NCBI GenBank assembly: GCA_029946045.1
Contig: JAQSDS010000435.1
Location: 1 to 13,620 of the forward strand
Length of the DNA stretch: 13,620 bases
Direction: 5' to 3'
DNA from: Rhodoferax sp.
GTDB lineage: Bacteria > Pseudomonadota > Gammaproteobacteria > Burkholderiales > Burkholderiaceae_C
The position numbers and the translations under genes were made by a program. This document shows positions 1 through 8,086 of this stretch, in pieces; position 1 is the first letter of the stretch; every line of letters starts with the position of its first letter. The notes beneath the pieces are model-generated. The model searched no databases. It worked only from the letters and a program-made list of their open reading frames with translations, and was not told the origin of the DNA.

Positions 1-145
1 CTTCAGGGTGTCACATCACTTTGAATTGCACCCGTCTGGCACCTGACGTGGCCACTCGAACGATAATTGCCGGCCGAGCGCTGCGCCCCGCTGCCTCGCA
101 TTCCAACCCTCCAACATTGATCGCCCCTGGCGAAAGAGACGAAAC

Positions 146-2005
146 ATGCCTGTCTACCGTTCTAAAACTTCCACTGCTGGCCGCAACATGGCGGGTGCCC
201 GCTCGCTCTGGCGTGCCACCGGCATGAAGGACGATGATTTCAGCAAACCCATCATCGCGGTGGTGAACTCCTTCACCCAGTTTGTCCCCGGCCATGTGCA
301 CCTGAAAGACCTGGGCCAGCTGGTGGCGCGCGAGATCGAAGCGGCGGGCGGCGTGGCCAAGGAATTCAACACCATTGCGGTGGACGACGGCATTGCCATG
401 GGCCACGACGGCATGTTGTCTTCGCTGCCCAGCCGCGACATCATTGCCGACTCGGTGGAGTACATGGTCAACGCCCATTGCGCCGACGCCATGGTGTGTA
501 TTTCGAATTGCGACAAGATCACCCCCGGCATGCTGATGGCCGCCATGCGTTTGAACATCCCGGTGGTGTTTGTCTCCGGCGGCCCGATGGAGGCTGGCAA
601 GGTCAAGCTGGCCAACCCGACCACCCAGGTCATGGAATTCAAAAAGCTCGACCTGATCGATGCCATGGTCATGGCCGCAGACGACAAGGTGAGCGACGCC
701 GATGTGGCCGAGGTGGAACGCTCCGCCTGCCCGACCTGCGGCTCGTGCTCGGGCATGTTCACCGCCAACTCGATGAACTGCTTGACCGAAGCGCTGGGCC
801 TGGCCCTGCCCGGCAACGGCACCGTGGTGGCCACCCACGCCGACCGCGAGCAGCTGTTCAAGCGCGCCGGCCATCTGGCGGTGGAACTGTGCAAGCGTTA
901 CTACGAACAGGACGACAGCAGCGTGCTGCCGCGCGCCATGGGTTTCAAGGCCTTTGAGAACGCCATCACACTCGACATCGCCATGGGCGGTTCCACCAAC
1001 ACCATCCTGCACATTTTGGCCATTGCGCAGGAAGCAGAAATCGACTTCACGCTCAAGGACATTGACCGCCTCTCGCGCTCGGTGCCCCAGCTGTGCAAGG
1101 TGGCGCCCAACACCAACAAGTACCACATCGAGGACGTGCACCGCGCCGGTGGCATCTACGGCATCCTGGGCGAGCTCGACCGCGCCGGCAAGCTGCACAC
1201 CGATGTGCCCACCGTCCACAGCAAGACCTTCAAGGACGCGCTTGACCAGTGGGACATTGCCCGCAATCCGTCCGAAGCCGTCAAGACCTTTTACATGGCC
1301 GGCCCCGGCGGGGTGCCGACCCAGGTGGCCTTCAGCCAAAACGCCCGCTGGCCCAGCCTGGACCTGGACCGCACCGAGGGCTGCATCCGCTCCGGGGCGC
1401 ACGCTTTCTCCCAAGAAGGCGGGTTGGCGGTGCTGCACGGCAACATCGCACTCAACGGCTGCGTGGTCAAGACCGCCGGCGTGGACGACAACCTGATGGT
1501 GTTCGAGGGCCCGGCCCATGTGGTGGAGAGCCAGGACGAGGCGGTGGAACACATCCTGAACGACCAGGTCAAGGCCGGCGACGTGGTGATCGTGCGCTAC
1601 GAGGGCCCCAAGGGCGGCCCGGGCATGCAGGAAATGCTTTACCCCACGTCCTACATCAAGTCCAAGGGCTTGGGCAAAGCCTGCGCGCTGCTGACCGACG
1701 GCCGATTCTCGGGAGGCACCTCGGGCCTGTCGATTGGCCACGCCTCGCCGGAAGCGGCGGCCGGCGGTGCCATCGGCCTGGTGCGCCATGGCGACCGCAT
1801 TCGCATCGACATCCCGAATCGCAGCATCAACGTGCTGCTGTCCGACGACGCGCTGGCCCAGCGCCGGGCCGAACAGGACGCCAAGGGCTGGAAGCCTGCC
1901 CTGCCCCGCCCGCGTAAGGTATCGGCTGCGCTCAAGGCCTACGCCAAGCTGGTCATGTCGGCAGACAAAGGCGCCGTGCGCGACCTCTCCCTGCTCGACG
2001 ACTGA
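146..2005 (+). CDS. ilvD: Dihydroxy-acid dehydratase
   Basis: Catalyses dehydration of 2,3-dihydroxy-isovalerate and 2,3-dihydroxy-3-methylvalerate to the 2-keto acids, the third common step of valine, leucine and isoleucine synthesis, in the cytoplasm. The 619-residue product is full length (E. coli IlvD is about 616) and near-colinear with it from the first residues ([19 protein letters not shown]). Iron-sulfur ligands are visible as Cys122 in [10 protein letters not shown] and Cys195 in the [10 protein letters not shown] block; the magnesium-binding Asp80/Asp81 region (VDDGIAMGH) is also present. The C-terminal half holds the conserved [13 protein letters not shown] and [14 protein letters not shown] blocks. 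The start is fixed by the family N-terminus; a weak purine-rich stretch (AAAGAGA) sits just upstream. It belongs to the large 4Fe-4S type of the family. Nothing seems broken. Confidence 0.98.
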   Translation: MPVYRSKTSTAGRNMAGARSLWRATGMKDDDFSKPIIAVVNSFTQFVPGHVHLKDLGQLVAREIEAAGGVAKEFNTIAVDDGIAMGHDGMLSSLPSRDIIADSVEYMVNAHCADAMVCISNCDKITPGMLMAAMRLNIPVVFVSGGPMEAGKVKLANPTTQVMEFKKLDLIDAMVMAADDKVSDADVAEVERSACPTCGSCSGMFTANSMNCLTEALGLALPGNGTVVATHADREQLFKRAGHLAVELCKRYYEQDDSSVLPRAMGFKAFENAITLDIAMGGSTNTILHILAIAQEAEIDFTLKDIDRLSRSVPQLCKVAPNTNKYHIEDVHRAGGIYGILGELDRAGKLHTDVPTVHSKTFKDALDQWDIARNPSEAVKTFYMAGPGGVPTQVAFSQNARWPSLDLDRTEGCIRSGAHAFSQEGGLAVLHGNIALNGCVVKTAGVDDNLMVFEGPAHVVESQDEAVEHILNDQVKAGDVVIVRYEGPKGGPGMQEMLYPTSYIKSKGLGKACALLTDGRFSGGTSGLSIGHASPEAAAGGAIGLVRHGDRIRIDIPNRSINVLLSDDALAQRRAEQDAKGWKPALPRPRKVSAALKAYAKLVMSADKGAVRDLSLLDD

Positions 2006-2021
2006 CCGATGATGGGTGACA

Positions 2022-2055
2022 GCCAATTTTGGATTGGCGTTCTCATTGCTTTTTT
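2022..2055 (+). terminator. Possible weak terminator after ilvD
   Basis: A 6-bp stem (GCCAAT 2022-2027 with ATTGGC 2033-2038, 5-nt loop) lies 17 nt past the ilvD stop, and a run of six T follows at 2050-2055. The 11-nt gap between stem and T run is longer than in a standard intrinsic terminator, so it may only weaken transcription into the downstream exporter gene, or be chance. Confidence 0.22.
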
Positions 2056-2073
2056 CTGACCTCGGAACCCTAC

Positions 2074-2649
2074 ATGGAATCCTTATTGATCTCTACCGGT
2101 GTCGTCGCCCTCGCGGAAATTGGCGACAAAACCCAACTGCTTGCCTTCATCCTGGCGGCACGCTTCAAGAAGCCGCTTCCCATCATTGCCGGCATTCTGG
2201 TGGCCACGCTGGTAAATCATGGCTTGGCAGGTGCGCTGGGTGCCTGGATCACCTCGGTGGTCAGCCCGGAAGTCATGCGTTGGGTTCTTGGCGGCTCATT
2301 CATTGCCATGGCCATCTGGACGCTGATCCCCGACAAGATCGAGGAAGAAGAGACGCAGGTGGCGAAACACCTCGGCGTTTTTGGCGCGACTCTGGTCACT
2401 TTCTTCCTGGCCGAAATGGGCGACAAAACGCAGATTGCGACCGTGGCCCTGGCGGCCCACTATGCAGCGCCGCTGCTGGTGGTGGCAGGAACCACCTTGG
2501 GCATGTTGCTGGCGGACGTTCCGGCCGTGTTTGTGGGCAACAAGTTTGCTGCCAGAATCCCGATGAAGCTGGTTCACGCCATTGCAGCAGGCATCTTCGC
2601 CGTCATGGGTTTGCTCACCCTCTTCCAGGTGGACAAACTGTTTCAGTAA
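2074..2649 (+). CDS. GDT1/TMEM165 (UPF0016) family cation exporter
   Basis: A 191-residue inner-membrane protein of the UPF0016 family, whose bacterial members (for example MneA of Vibrio) export manganese and whose eukaryotic members (Gdt1, TMEM165) move Ca2+/Mn2+ against H+. The two family signatures E-x-G-D-K-T are both present, at residues 15-20 (EIGDKT) and 114-119 (EMGDKT), each starting one three-helix half of an internally duplicated six-helix protein; an acidic linker (IEEEE, around residue 89) separates the halves. Start chosen at the ATG at 2074, which puts the first signature at the usual position; an in-frame TTG at 2029 would add 15 polar residues and is unlikely. It follows ilvD by 68 bp on the same strand. 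I see no yybP-ykoY manganese riboswitch in that short gap. The exact ion is inferred from the family. Confidence 0.92.
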   Translation: MESLLISTGVVALAEIGDKTQLLAFILAARFKKPLPIIAGILVATLVNHGLAGALGAWITSVVSPEVMRWVLGGSFIAMAIWTLIPDKIEEEETQVAKHLGVFGATLVTFFLAEMGDKTQIATVALAAHYAAPLLVVAGTTLGMLLADVPAVFVGNKFAARIPMKLVHAIAAGIFAVMGLLTLFQVDKLFQ

Positions 2650-2686
2650 GGACTGACCGGGTCCGACCGCGCGCAAATGCCACGGC

Positions 2687-2712
2687 CGCGCCCGAGTGGG
2701 AAGCGCGTTTTT
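2687..2712 (+). terminator. Intrinsic terminator after the GDT1 gene
   Basis: A GC-rich hairpin, CGCGC (2687-2691) with GCGCG (2703-2707), is extended inward by CC/GG around a GAGTG loop with a two-A bulge, and is followed directly by five T (2708-2712). It sits between two convergent genes, 38 bp past the exporter stop, and is placed to end the ilvD-exporter transcript. Confidence 0.55.
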
Positions 2713-2721
2713 GATGCTGCG

Positions 2722-4941
2722 CTAAGGCTGTTGTGTGGTGGTTGCGAGGCTAAGTTCACGCACCACCTGATCCGCCTGGCTGCGCAATTCCTGTGCAATG
2801 TTTTCGGCCAGCTGCAATCGGCGCAGCAACCACGGGCTGAGGTCGCCATCAAAAGGGTCGCCCAGCACCGACCATTCGAGCGCTGGCGTGACGGGTTGAG
2901 CGGCCTGCACTGGTGCAGTGCGTGTATCAAGAGCCAGTGCGGCTTCAATGGCTTGTGCCGTCTGTTGCAATGGCAGGTCAATTTGATGGGGTGTCAGGCG
3001 TTCACGTTGCAGCAGCAGCATGGTCTTGACCGTGGTCAGCTGCGCCAGCAGTTGGTAGCTCAGGGCCAGCAAGCGCCCCAGTGGTGCCAGCGGCGGGCGC
3101 ACCGCACGCGGCTCGGACAAGGAGCGCTGGGTCGCCTGGACCAGCGCCGAGAGGCTGTCAAAAGCCTCGCGCCGTGCCAACCGCCATTGCAGTTCGGGCG
3201 CGTTGTCCACCGCCTGCAACTGCCACAAGCCCAGGGCCTCGCGCGCATGCCGTGTCTGCGCGGCCAGGGCACGCTTGACCAGAGCGGCAATCTGGCCACG
3301 CTCCCAGGAAGGCAGCACGTAGCTGAAAGCCCAGGCCATGGCGACCCCCATCAGGGTGTCTGCCATGCGCTCCACCACATCAAAGACCGGGCTCGGGCCA
3401 GCGTTGAGCATTTGCACCTGCAACAAGCCCAACACTGTGGCGGCGATGGCCGTGACCAGGTATTTCCTGATCGCAAAGGCGTGGGCCAGGGCTTGCGCCA
3501 ACGTCACCATGAGCAGCACCAGCAGCGGTGTGATGTGGGCGTACAGCAGCAGGCCAGCCAGCACACAGCCGATCAGCGTGCCCATGGCCCGGCTGTTGCG
3601 CCGCTCCAGCGTTTGCGCCAGACTGCCGCGCAGCACCACCACAATGGTGACCAGTATCCAGTAATCATGACTGCCCCAGGGCAGCGCCAGCGAGACCGCG
3701 TAAGCCGTGCCGATGGCCAGTGCCGCCCGGATGGCGTGGCGCAGCGGCGGTGCGTTCCAGCGCCACAGTGCATAAAAAGGCTCCCAGGACCAGACCGTGG
3801 GGCTGACAAACAGTTGCCAGTTGGTACGCACCAAGCCCACGTTGGGCGCCACCTCACCGCGTGCCAGGGCCAGCAAGCGCAAACTGTCGTCATTCAGGTG
3901 GCCAATGCGGCTTGACATGCCCATGGCCAAGATGGCGGCCGCGGGTGCCGGGCCATCGGCTGACGCTGTGCCGTCATGGCCCCATTGCAGATTTTCGAGC
4001 TGCGGGCGATGGCTGGCAAACAAAAAAGGCGTGCGCCCGCGCATCAGGGCGTCGGCCAGGCCATCTATTTCCTGCGCCAGCGCCTCCAGGATATCGCTCA
4101 GGGTGCGCAGCACCGGTTCATGACCGGGATGCTTGTTGAGCGTGTCAAGGTCCAGGTTGCAGACCAGCAGGTGGTCGCGCATGTCCAGCACTGCCATCAG
4201 CATGTCAGCCAGTTGCTGGCGCCGCGTGGTGCTGGGGGACTCCAGCAAGATATTGCGTGCCGCCTGCAACTGGTCGGCCAATGCCGCTTGCTGTTGCGCC
4301 AGGGTGCCGATCAGTGGCGCGCGCCCGGCAGTTTCAGCCGTCATGGCGGGGGTAAATTGCTGTGCTTGGGAACGCATCAGCCGGGCCAGCGCGAACAATG
4401 TATCGGCCAGCATCAGCACGCGGTAGCGGGCATTGAGTGCCGCGTTGGCCCCTGTCGCCCAGACCAGGTACGACACGGCACCCAGTGTGAAATAGAGGCA
4501 AGTGGCCAGGTTGGTGGCACTGCTGGTGTGGTCTGGCACCGCCATTGAGAACACCATGGCAAACATGACCGAGACCGAAATCGGCAAGCCGCGGCTGCCC
4601 CAGCCCCCCGCCAGAAAAGCCAGAAAGCTGGCCGGTACCAGCAACAGGCCGAGCCATATGGGAGCAGCGTGCAGCACCTGCACCGCATAAAAGAGCGGCA
4701 AGCCAAGCACAAAAGCCGGCAGCAGTTGCCAGAACTTGCCACGTTTCGGGGCGGGTTGGTCCGGTGGAATACACACCACCACGCCGACTGACGCGGCGGC
4801 GGCGGCAAAGGACCCCAGCAACAGGTGAATGAGGCCCGTGATCAGCAGCAAACCCAGCGCCGCCGCCAGGCCATTGGTGACGTAATGGCTGAGCGCAATG
4901 CGCAAGGCGTCGCGCTGGAAACGCTCAGCCTTGGAACTCAT
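2722..4941 (-). CDS. FUSC family (YccS-like) membrane protein, putative aromatic/organic acid exporter
   Basis: A 739-residue membrane protein with the double architecture of YccS/YhfK/AaeB relatives: a first hydrophobic block of several helices (about residues 15-165), a soluble, Gln/Leu-rich helical stretch (about 170-380), a second hydrophobic block (about 395-540), then a C-terminal soluble helical region. The second block carries the FUSC_2-type pattern: a helix ending in WILVTIVVVLRGS, then a T-x-x-R-R-x-x-R-x-x-GT-x-x-G motif. Characterised relatives (AaeB) export hydroxylated aromatic acids such as p-hydroxybenzoate; the substrate here is unknown. Start set at the ATG at 4941; an in-frame GTG at 4968 would add nine residues, and neither has a clear ribosome binding site. 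The gene starts 55 bp after the thiolase stop on the same strand, so co-transcription is likely. Confidence 0.88.
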   Translation of the reverse strand: MSSKAERFQRDALRIALSHYVTNGLAAALGLLLITGLIHLLLGSFAAAAASVGVVVCIPPDQPAPKRGKFWQLLPAFVLGLPLFYAVQVLHAAPIWLGLLLVPASFLAFLAGGWGSRGLPISVSVMFAMVFSMAVPDHTSSATNLATCLYFTLGAVSYLVWATGANAALNARYRVLMLADTLFALARLMRSQAQQFTPAMTAETAGRAPLIGTLAQQQAALADQLQAARNILLESPSTTRRQQLADMLMAVLDMRDHLLVCNLDLDTLNKHPGHEPVLRTLSDILEALAQEIDGLADALMRGRTPFLFASHRPQLENLQWGHDGTASADGPAPAAAILAMGMSSRIGHLNDDSLRLLALARGEVAPNVGLVRTNWQLFVSPTVWSWEPFYALWRWNAPPLRHAIRAALAIGTAYAVSLALPWGSHDYWILVTIVVVLRGSLAQTLERRNSRAMGTLIGCVLAGLLLYAHITPLLVLLMVTLAQALAHAFAIRKYLVTAIAATVLGLLQVQMLNAGPSPVFDVVERMADTLMGVAMAWAFSYVLPSWERGQIAALVKRALAAQTRHAREALGLWQLQAVDNAPELQWRLARREAFDSLSALVQATQRSLSEPRAVRPPLAPLGRLLALSYQLLAQLTTVKTMLLLQRERLTPHQIDLPLQQTAQAIEAALALDTRTAPVQAAQPVTPALEWSVLGDPFDGDLSPWLLRRLQLAENIAQELRSQADQVVRELSLATTTQQP

Positions 4942-4996
4942 CAGGGGCACAGAGGCCAATGGCACCACCCACTTGCGCAGCGGTGGTGCAAGACCA

Positions 4997-6178
4997 TCAG
5001 ATGCGTTCGAAAATCACGGCAATGCCCTGACCGCCACCGATGCACATGGTGGCCAGCGCGTATTTGCCGCCGGTGCGCTGCAGCTCATACACCGCCTTGG
5101 TGGCAATGAAAGCACCCGAGCAACCCACTGGGTGACCCAAAGCAATGGCGCCGCCGTTAGGGTTGGTCTTGGCAGGATCGAGCCCAAGACCCTTGTTGAC
5201 CGCAATTGCCTGGGCCGCAAAGGCTTCGTTGGCTTCGATGACATCGATCTGGTCGAGTGTCAGGCCAGCTTTTTTGAGCGCCAGTTTGGTCGCCGGGATC
5301 GGGCCTTCACCCATGATTTCGTTGGGCACACCGGCAATGGCGTATGACACGATGCGGGCGATGGGTTTCTGGCCCGCCTTGGCAGCCACGTCAGCGGCGG
5401 CCAGCACAAAGAAAGCAGCGCCATCGTTGATGCCCGACGCGTTGCCGGCCGTGACGGTGCCATCCTTTTTGAAGGCCGGCTTCATCTTGGCCAGCGATTC
5501 CATCGTGGTGTTAGCCTTGCCGTGCTCGTCGGTGTCAAAAACGACCTCGCCCTTGCGGGTCTGCTGAACGATGGGAACGATCTGGGACTTGAAGCGGCCC
5601 TCTGCGATGGCCACTGCGGCGCGGCGCTGCGACTCGCAAGCAAACGCGTCTTGTTCTTCGCGGCTGATGTTCCACTTGGTCGCCAGGTTCTCGGCCGTGA
5701 TGCCCATGTGGCCGACACCAAACGGGTCGGTCAGCACAGCCACCATCATGTCAATGGCTTTGGTATCGCCCATGCGGGCACCTGTGCGCAGCGCAGGCAT
5801 CATGTAGCTACCGCGTGACATGACCTCAACACCACCGCCAATACCGTAGTCAAAGTCGCCGAGCATGATGTTTTGCGCCGCCGTCACGATGCCTTGCAGG
5901 CCGGACGAACACAAACGACTGACCTGCATGGCGATCGAGTCCATGGGCAAACCGGCCTGAATGGACGCAACACGCGACACATAGGCGTAGCGCGAATCGG
6001 TCGGAATGCAGTTACCAACCACCGCGTTGCCAATCTGCTTCGGGTCGACACCGGAGCGGGCAACGGCTTCCTTCATCACAATACCAGCCAGCTCAGCGGG
6101 CTCCATGTTGGCGAGCGAGCCACCAAATGCACCAATGGCGGAACGGGCAGCACTTAAAACAACAACATCTTTGCTCAT
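4997..6178 (-). CDS. Acetyl-CoA acetyltransferase / beta-ketothiolase (BktB/PhaA type)
   Basis: A 393-residue thiolase that condenses two acyl-CoA molecules or cleaves 3-ketoacyl-CoA by the reverse reaction. All three catalytic elements are seen: nucleophile Cys90 in VSRLCSSGLQ, His349 in ALGHPVGCSGA, and base Cys379 in the C-terminal CIGGGQG motif; the NEAFAAQ block is also present. From memory, the sequence resembles Cupriavidus BktB along its whole length (DTDEH, NPNGGAIALGHP, MCIGGGQGIA), which suggests a biosynthetic thiolase usable for polyhydroxyalkanoate or ketoacid metabolism, but no phaB or phaC lies in the window, so degradation is equally possible. The ATG at 6178 has an AGGAG site 7 nt upstream; a TTG at 6181 is the alternative. 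It is followed by the FUSC gene and is divergent from a thioesterase gene. Confidence 0.95.
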   Translation of the reverse strand: MSKDVVVLSAARSAIGAFGGSLANMEPAELAGIVMKEAVARSGVDPKQIGNAVVGNCIPTDSRYAYVSRVASIQAGLPMDSIAMQVSRLCSSGLQGIVTAAQNIMLGDFDYGIGGGVEVMSRGSYMMPALRTGARMGDTKAIDMMVAVLTDPFGVGHMGITAENLATKWNISREEQDAFACESQRRAAVAIAEGRFKSQIVPIVQQTRKGEVVFDTDEHGKANTTMESLAKMKPAFKKDGTVTAGNASGINDGAAFFVLAAADVAAKAGQKPIARIVSYAIAGVPNEIMGEGPIPATKLALKKAGLTLDQIDVIEANEAFAAQAIAVNKGLGLDPAKTNPNGGAIALGHPVGCSGAFIATKAVYELQRTGGKYALATMCIGGGQGIAVIFERI

Positions 6179-6488
6179 CAAAAAACTCCTTGGTTAAAAA
6201 AACGAATCATGACCGGGGTTTGGCAGCACACACAAAACAACATTCAGATTTTATTCCCTGGCGATTTTCAGGTAACGAATACGAAACAAACAAAACTCGC
6301 CAAAGTCCCTGCCAACATAGCCGCAATATAAAGCACCTAACCGTCTGCTTCCTGACCGAAGCACACACCTTACTGCCAGGCCAGCCCATTTTTGCGTCAA
6401 CCATCTGAAGAATTTGGTTGCCCGTCAGCAAAATGGCAGGCCACGGTGCTCAAATCCAAAGCTGGTTCACCTTTTAAGCTCCCATCTC
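6179..6488. other. AT-rich divergent intergenic region
   Basis: A 310-bp gap between the divergent thiolase and thioesterase genes, clearly richer in A and T than the coding DNA on both sides. It must hold the promoters of both genes. Besides the candidate thiolase promoter I see a TATAAA hexamer at 6327-6332 on the plus strand with no matching -35 box. A TTG-initiated in-frame extension of the thioesterase from 6414 is open but has no family resemblance. I found no clear operator palindrome, small gene or terminator here. Confidence 0.6.
6248..6275 (-). promoter_or_regulatory. Candidate sigma-70 promoter for the thiolase gene
   Basis: Read on the minus strand: a TTACCT -35-like hexamer (6270-6275), a 16-bp spacer and a good TAAAAT -10 hexamer (6248-6253). 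This would give a 5' leader of roughly 60 nt ending in the strong ribosome binding site at the thiolase start. The -35 match is poor (3 of 6), so this is tentative. Confidence 0.3.
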
Positions 6489-6971
6489 ATGGCTCGTATC
6501 CAGATCCGGCTCCCCAGTCATTTTGCTTTTTCGACAGACATCACGCTGTACCAGAGCCACATGAATTACGGTGGTCATCTGGACAATGCGCTGCTGCTGA
6601 CCCTGGTGACAGAAGCGCGTATCAGGTTTTTCAAGTCACTTGGCTACACCGAACTCGATGTCGAGGGCGTTGGCATTTTGGTGGCCGACGCCGCGCTGCA
6701 GTACCGCTCCGAGGCGTTTCAAGGTGAAGTATTGACCTTGCGTATAGCCGCAACCGACCTGGGCCGCAAAGGTTTCGATATGGTTTGGTCAATGACCGAG
6801 CGCTCAAGCCAGCGCGAGGTGGCCCGTGGCAAGACAGGCATCGTCTTCTTTGACTACGTCATGCGCAAGGTGGTGCCGATGCCCGCCGCGTTTCGTGACC
6901 AGCTGACCAGGTTCAAGGCACCCAGCGCCCTGGCGCTTGCCGAGGACGAAGCTCAGAGCGTTCCAGCGTAA
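6489..6971 (+). CDS. Hotdog-fold acyl-CoA thioesterase (4HBT-like)
   Basis: A 160-residue cytoplasmic protein of the 4HBT/FabZ-like hotdog superfamily, which hydrolyses acyl-CoA thioesters to free acid and CoA. The diagnostic stretch is at residues 21-46: YQSHMNYGGHLDNALLL followed by TEARIRFF, the hotdog helix with the N-Y-G-G-H-L-D-N signature; Asn26, His30, Asp32 and Glu42 are candidates for the active site. The following strands (ILVADAALQYRSEAFQGE, LRIAATDLG) fit the fold. Length is typical of single-domain members. Start chosen at the ATG at 6489 since upstream sequence does not look coding; the ribosome binding site is weak. It is alone on this strand, divergent from the thiolase, so a shared role in acyl-CoA turnover is plausible but unproven. 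Substrate length cannot be told from sequence. Confidence 0.85.
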   Translation: MARIQIRLPSHFAFSTDITLYQSHMNYGGHLDNALLLTLVTEARIRFFKSLGYTELDVEGVGILVADAALQYRSEAFQGEVLTLRIAATDLGRKGFDMVWSMTERSSQREVARGKTGIVFFDYVMRKVVPMPAAFRDQLTRFKAPSALALAEDEAQSVPA

Positions 6972-6997
6972 GCTGCCAAACTTCGCAATGGCGGGGG

Positions 6998-7021
6998 CTT
7001 GACGGGCACATGCCTGTCAGG
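6998..7021. terminator. Hairpin between convergent genes, possible bidirectional terminator
   Basis: An 11-bp imperfect stem: TTGACGGGCA (6999-7008) with TGCCTGTCAG (7011-7020) plus one closing C-G pair, a two-base centre (CA) and two G-T wobbles. It lies 26 bp past the thioesterase stop and includes the stop codon of the convergent lipoprotein gene. No T run follows on either strand, so termination here would not be classic. Confidence 0.4.
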
Positions 7022-7505
7022 GGATGAAGACGTCGTCCCGTTTTTGGCATTCCGGTGGCTCGCCATAACCCACAGAGCGCACCGTCTGCTCCTGTGACAT
7101 CTCCACCTGGAACCATTGGCAGAAGGGATTCTCGTAACGATAGCTCCAAACCACGCCCCGTGAACGCGCGAGTCCTTGCGTTTCACTGGGTCGACCCAGC
7201 CGCTGTCGCACCTCGTCCTGGGTCATGCCGGGCATGATCTCATTGAAGTTGGGCTCGGTCAGCACCTGTTCGGTGCGGGTGGCGCGCCCGGCAGTGTCCA
7301 GGTAGACAAACCAGGTGTGATGGCCCATGGGACCCCGGGGAAACTCAAGGCGACTGCCGGTGGCGGTCTGGCGTTCCGTGTCTGGCGGCCCCATCCGGGC
7401 CAGCAAGGTCTCGCGATCGACGGCGGTCAGATTGGCGGGCGGGGCGTAACTGCTGCAAGCGGTCAACAGCAACAGACCTAACCAACTCAAATGTCTCATC
7501 TGCAT
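7017..7505 (-). CDS. BamE/SmpA-like lipoprotein with two related halves
   Basis: A 162-residue predicted lipoprotein. The N-terminus is a short lipoprotein signal (MQMRHLSWLGLLLLTAC) with lipobox LTAC and acylated Cys17. The mature part resembles the SmpA/OmlA (BamE) fold: residues 94-147 read TQDEVRQRLGRPSE, then VVWSYRYENPF, then a strand QWFQVEMSQEQ and VRSVGYG, the usual helix-turn-beta meander. Residues 29-83 show a similar order (RETLLARMGPPDTE, LEFPRGPMGHHTWFVYLDTAGR), so the protein may hold two copies of the unit. It is longer than BamE (about 110 residues) and probably not BamE itself. Two cysteines (129, 152) could form a disulfide. The ATG at 7505 has an AGGAG site 8 nt upstream. 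It follows the CIA30 gene by 16 bp. Function unknown; outer-membrane periplasmic face is likely. Confidence 0.8.
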   Translation of the reverse strand: MQMRHLSWLGLLLLTACSSYAPPANLTAVDRETLLARMGPPDTERQTATGSRLEFPRGPMGHHTWFVYLDTAGRATRTEQVLTEPNFNEIMPGMTQDEVRQRLGRPSETQGLARSRGVVWSYRYENPFCQWFQVEMSQEQTVRSVGYGEPPECQKRDDVFIP

Positions 7506-7521
7506 AAAAGCGACTCCTGTT

Positions 7522-8076
7522 TCATGGTTGAGGTTTCATCCTGTCCTGGGGTGTCAGACAAGTTGCCGAGGTCAGCGTGGCAATGGCTTCGATGGTTTTT
7601 ACCAGCAACCGAAAAGCCCCAGCTTGTTTATCAGAAATCAATAAACCAAGTTGTTTTACCATCTCAGGGCGCAAGGCGGGAGCATCTGGCACAAGCCGCC
7701 CCCGAAGCCTGGGCTCAAAATCAAGCACGGGCAGCACAGCCTGGGTCCATCGGCCTGGCGCAGGGGTGAAAGCAGCCTGGTAGGTCACGCCGTCAAAACC
7801 GGTATCGGTTCGCAGATTCAGTTTGTAAGTGCGGCCATCACCGAAAACTGTCAGGATATAGGCCACTGTGTCAGCACATCCCAAGGCGAGATCAGACGCC
7901 CTGACTGAGGCAAAGCCGCCATTGTTTGCAAGAGACACATCGCCCTCAAACACGGCGTAACCAGCCGAATCAAAGCGCAGCCGGCCGGCCGAAACACCGC
8001 CCATGACCCCATCGTTGATGGCCTGCCACTGCTGGGTGGCGGCTGGCGTGTCAAAAGTATGGGTCAGGTTTGGCAT
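7522..8076 (-). CDS. CIA30 family protein
   Basis: A 184-residue protein matching the CIA30 family (named after the fungal and animal complex I intermediate-associated protein 30, NDUFAF1), a carbohydrate-binding-like beta-sandwich. Recognisable pieces: an N-terminal FDTPAATQQWQAINDGVMGGVSAG block (the D-x-V-M-G-G-x-S signature at residues 22-29), NNGGFASVRA (51-60), GDGRTYKLNLRT, YQAAFTP and W-T-Q, and a late KQLGLLISDKQAGAFRLLVKTIEAI segment. There is no signal peptide, so it should be cytoplasmic. Bacterial members are common but mostly uncharacterised; no complex I genes lie here, so a role in respiration should not be assumed. The start codon lies inside a 14-bp palindrome and has no clear ribosome binding site. 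It leads the two-gene operon with the lipoprotein downstream. Confidence 0.85.
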   Translation of the reverse strand: MPNLTHTFDTPAATQQWQAINDGVMGGVSAGRLRFDSAGYAVFEGDVSLANNGGFASVRASDLALGCADTVAYILTVFGDGRTYKLNLRTDTGFDGVTYQAAFTPAPGRWTQAVLPVLDFEPRLRGRLVPDAPALRPEMVKQLGLLISDKQAGAFRLLVKTIEAIATLTSATCLTPQDRMKPQP

Positions 8077-8086
8077 GGCGCCATGC
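8073..8086. repeat. Perfect 14-bp palindrome over the CIA30 start codon
   Basis: GCATGGCGCCATGC is its own reverse complement and contains the CIA30 ATG (minus strand, 8074-8076). An outer imperfect arm pair, GTTTG (8067-8071) and CAAAC farther right, also flanks it with a repeated CATG. It could be an operator overlapping the start, a structure limiting translation, or chance. Confidence 0.45.

Noticed and set aside
11..2026. A 671-codon open frame on the minus strand across all of ilvD
   Set aside because: It is antisense to an unambiguous full-length ilvD. Its His/Ala/Gly/Val-rich translation has no family resemblance and is what the codon bias of a GC-rich gene gives on the opposite strand.
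2006..2073. Possible yybP-ykoY manganese riboswitch before the GDT1 gene
   Set aside because: The gap is only 68 bp and lacks the conserved motifs of that riboswitch; only a small hairpin and a T run are seen.
2677..3915. A 412-codon plus-strand open frame opposite the FUSC gene
   Set aside because: It is rich in Gln, Arg and His, lies within the C-terminal half of the FUSC gene in antisense, and shows no domain.
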